DNA of 57,796 nt, from NCBI GenBank assembly GCA_000435835.1, contig FR883428.1, forward strand, positions 53,288 through 111,083. The letters are read 5' to 3'. The first letter of the stretch is position 1. Every line of letters starts with the position of its first letter. Source of the DNA: Clostridium sp. CAG:221. GTDB taxonomy: Bacteria; Bacillota; Clostridia; Clostridiales; Clostridiaceae. The position numbers were made by a program, and so were the translations under genes. The notes beneath the pieces are model-generated. The model searched no databases, was not told the DNA's origin, and was given only the letters and a program-made list of their open reading frames with translations. Positions 57,327-57,796 of the stretch are shown one piece after another.

Positions 57327-57554
57327 ATGAGTGAATTTATTGATTTTATTAAGAATTTCAGTCTAAAAGAATGGATTTTAAATAATTTAAAAACTATAGC
57401 TATTTCTTTGATTGGAAAGAGCTTTTATGTATGTTTATTTATATGTATAACTTCAATATTTTTATATATTATTGGCGTAAAAAAAGCTGCTAAAGTTGCA
57501 ACTGGAAGCATAATAGCATACTTCATATTAGAAGGTTTTAAGACAATTCTATGA
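57327..57554 (+). CDS. small membrane protein
   Basis: 75 residues with two hydrophobic segments (SFYVCLFICITSIFLYIIGV and VATGSIIAYFILEGF). It starts one base after the previous stop codon behind TGGGGGTA. Likely a partner of the pilin-like protein. Not recognised. Confidence 0.5.
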   Translation: MSEFIDFIKNFSLKEWILNNLKTIAISLIGKSFYVCLFICITSIFLYIIGVKKAAKVATGSIIAYFILEGFKTIL

Positions 57555-57796
57555 AAAGTATGAAATTTAGTTACGGTGTACAGTTTATAAGACCTAAATA
57601 TATTATACTTCAAATAACTCCTGATAAAGGTCTAAGAAATTATAGAAATATTGATATAGCCAGAACTATAAATAAGACATATAAAGCTATAAATAAAAGG
57701 ATAAGGCTTGAAAAAAAGAAGATCCTAATAGAAACCTCTTTTAAAATTTCGTATGTTATTGATATACAAAAAGAAGAAGTTAACTTTTATTTTATC
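57551..57796 (+). CDS. partial gene running off the right edge
   Basis: 82 codons visible: MKSMKFSYGVQFIRPKYIIL, QITPDKGLRNYRNIDIARTI, then basic helices and KISYVIDIQKEEVNFYFI. ATGA overlap with the upstream membrane-protein gene shows it is in the same operon. The C-terminus lies outside the window. The family is not recognised; context suggests a membrane-complex or transfer function. Confidence 0.5.
   Translation, partial: MKSMKFSYGVQFIRPKYIILQITPDKGLRNYRNIDIARTINKTYKAINKRIRLEKKKILIETSFKISYVIDIQKEEVNFYFI

Overview
The window is a nearly complete temperate siphovirus (long, non-contractile tail) prophage in a low-GC Firmicute, most likely a Clostridium of the sensu stricto group. The grounds are the very AT-rich codon use, strong GGAGG/GGTG ribosome sites with GTG and TTG starts, clostridial-type families (DUF1653, DUF6906-like, CotH, phi-LC3 and XhlA holins), and a 9-codon remnant at the left edge that looks like the start of clostridial mutS. 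The left end is therefore probably an attachment junction. The right end of the element is not in the window.

Layout. 1-2.1 kb: attachment region, tyrosine integrase (-) and CI-type repressor (-). 2.1-4.3 kb: divergent PR-type promoter with paired operators, then Cro-like and several other small helix-turn-helix genes. 4.3-8.4 kb: recombination module (SMC/RecF-like ATPase, YqaJ exonuclease, RecT). 8.4-10.3 kb: replication initiation (DnaD-like organiser, DnaC-like loader). 10.3-15 kb: DNA metabolism and accessory genes, including a GH13 amylase-type protein, AbrB-type regulator, RuvC-like resolvase and a DUF3310-dUTPase fusion. 15-21.1 kb: a zone of small genes (Rha/ORF6C antirepressor, HNH, SSB, DUF1653, zinc-ribbon proteins) separated by copies of a short palindromic intergenic element. 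21.1-21.9 kb: sigma-like late regulator followed by a regulatory gap with four GGTAC boxes, a candidate promoter and a terminator.

22-32.4 kb: packaging and head genes (TerS, TerL, portal, Mu F-like head protein, scaffold, decoration protein, cap_E-type major capsid protein) and head-tail joining and tail genes, ending in a tail chaperone pair that seems to need a +1 frameshift. A lipoprotein gene with its own terminator interrupts the tail operon at 32.4 kb. 33-45 kb: tape measure, Dit, Tal/hub, fibre proteins, a CmpB-like membrane protein, paralogous Ig-like baseplate proteins, a three-repeat fibre protein and a tail-borne metallophosphoesterase. 45-51.8 kb: one 2241-residue adhesin with Ig-like, LamG-like, CotH-kinase-like, leucine-rich and PKD-type regions. 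52.4-54 kb: lysis cassette (XhlA, phi-LC3 holin, amidase).

54-57.8 kb: a second divergent repressor switch with perfect palindromic operators, a ParM/ParR-type partition pair, a possible 25-residue hydrophobic peptide on the minus strand, and membrane proteins resembling conjugation pilin-type proteins. This arm looks plasmid-like. Either the element is a phage-plasmid hybrid or a second mobile element abuts the prophage.

Most unusual content: the CotH-kinase adhesin next to a tail phosphoesterase carrying a lamin-tail domain; the GH13 enzyme in the replication region; the dispersed palindromic element that embeds ribosome-binding sites; the DUF3310-dUTPase fusion with an internal start; and the possible disruption of mutS.
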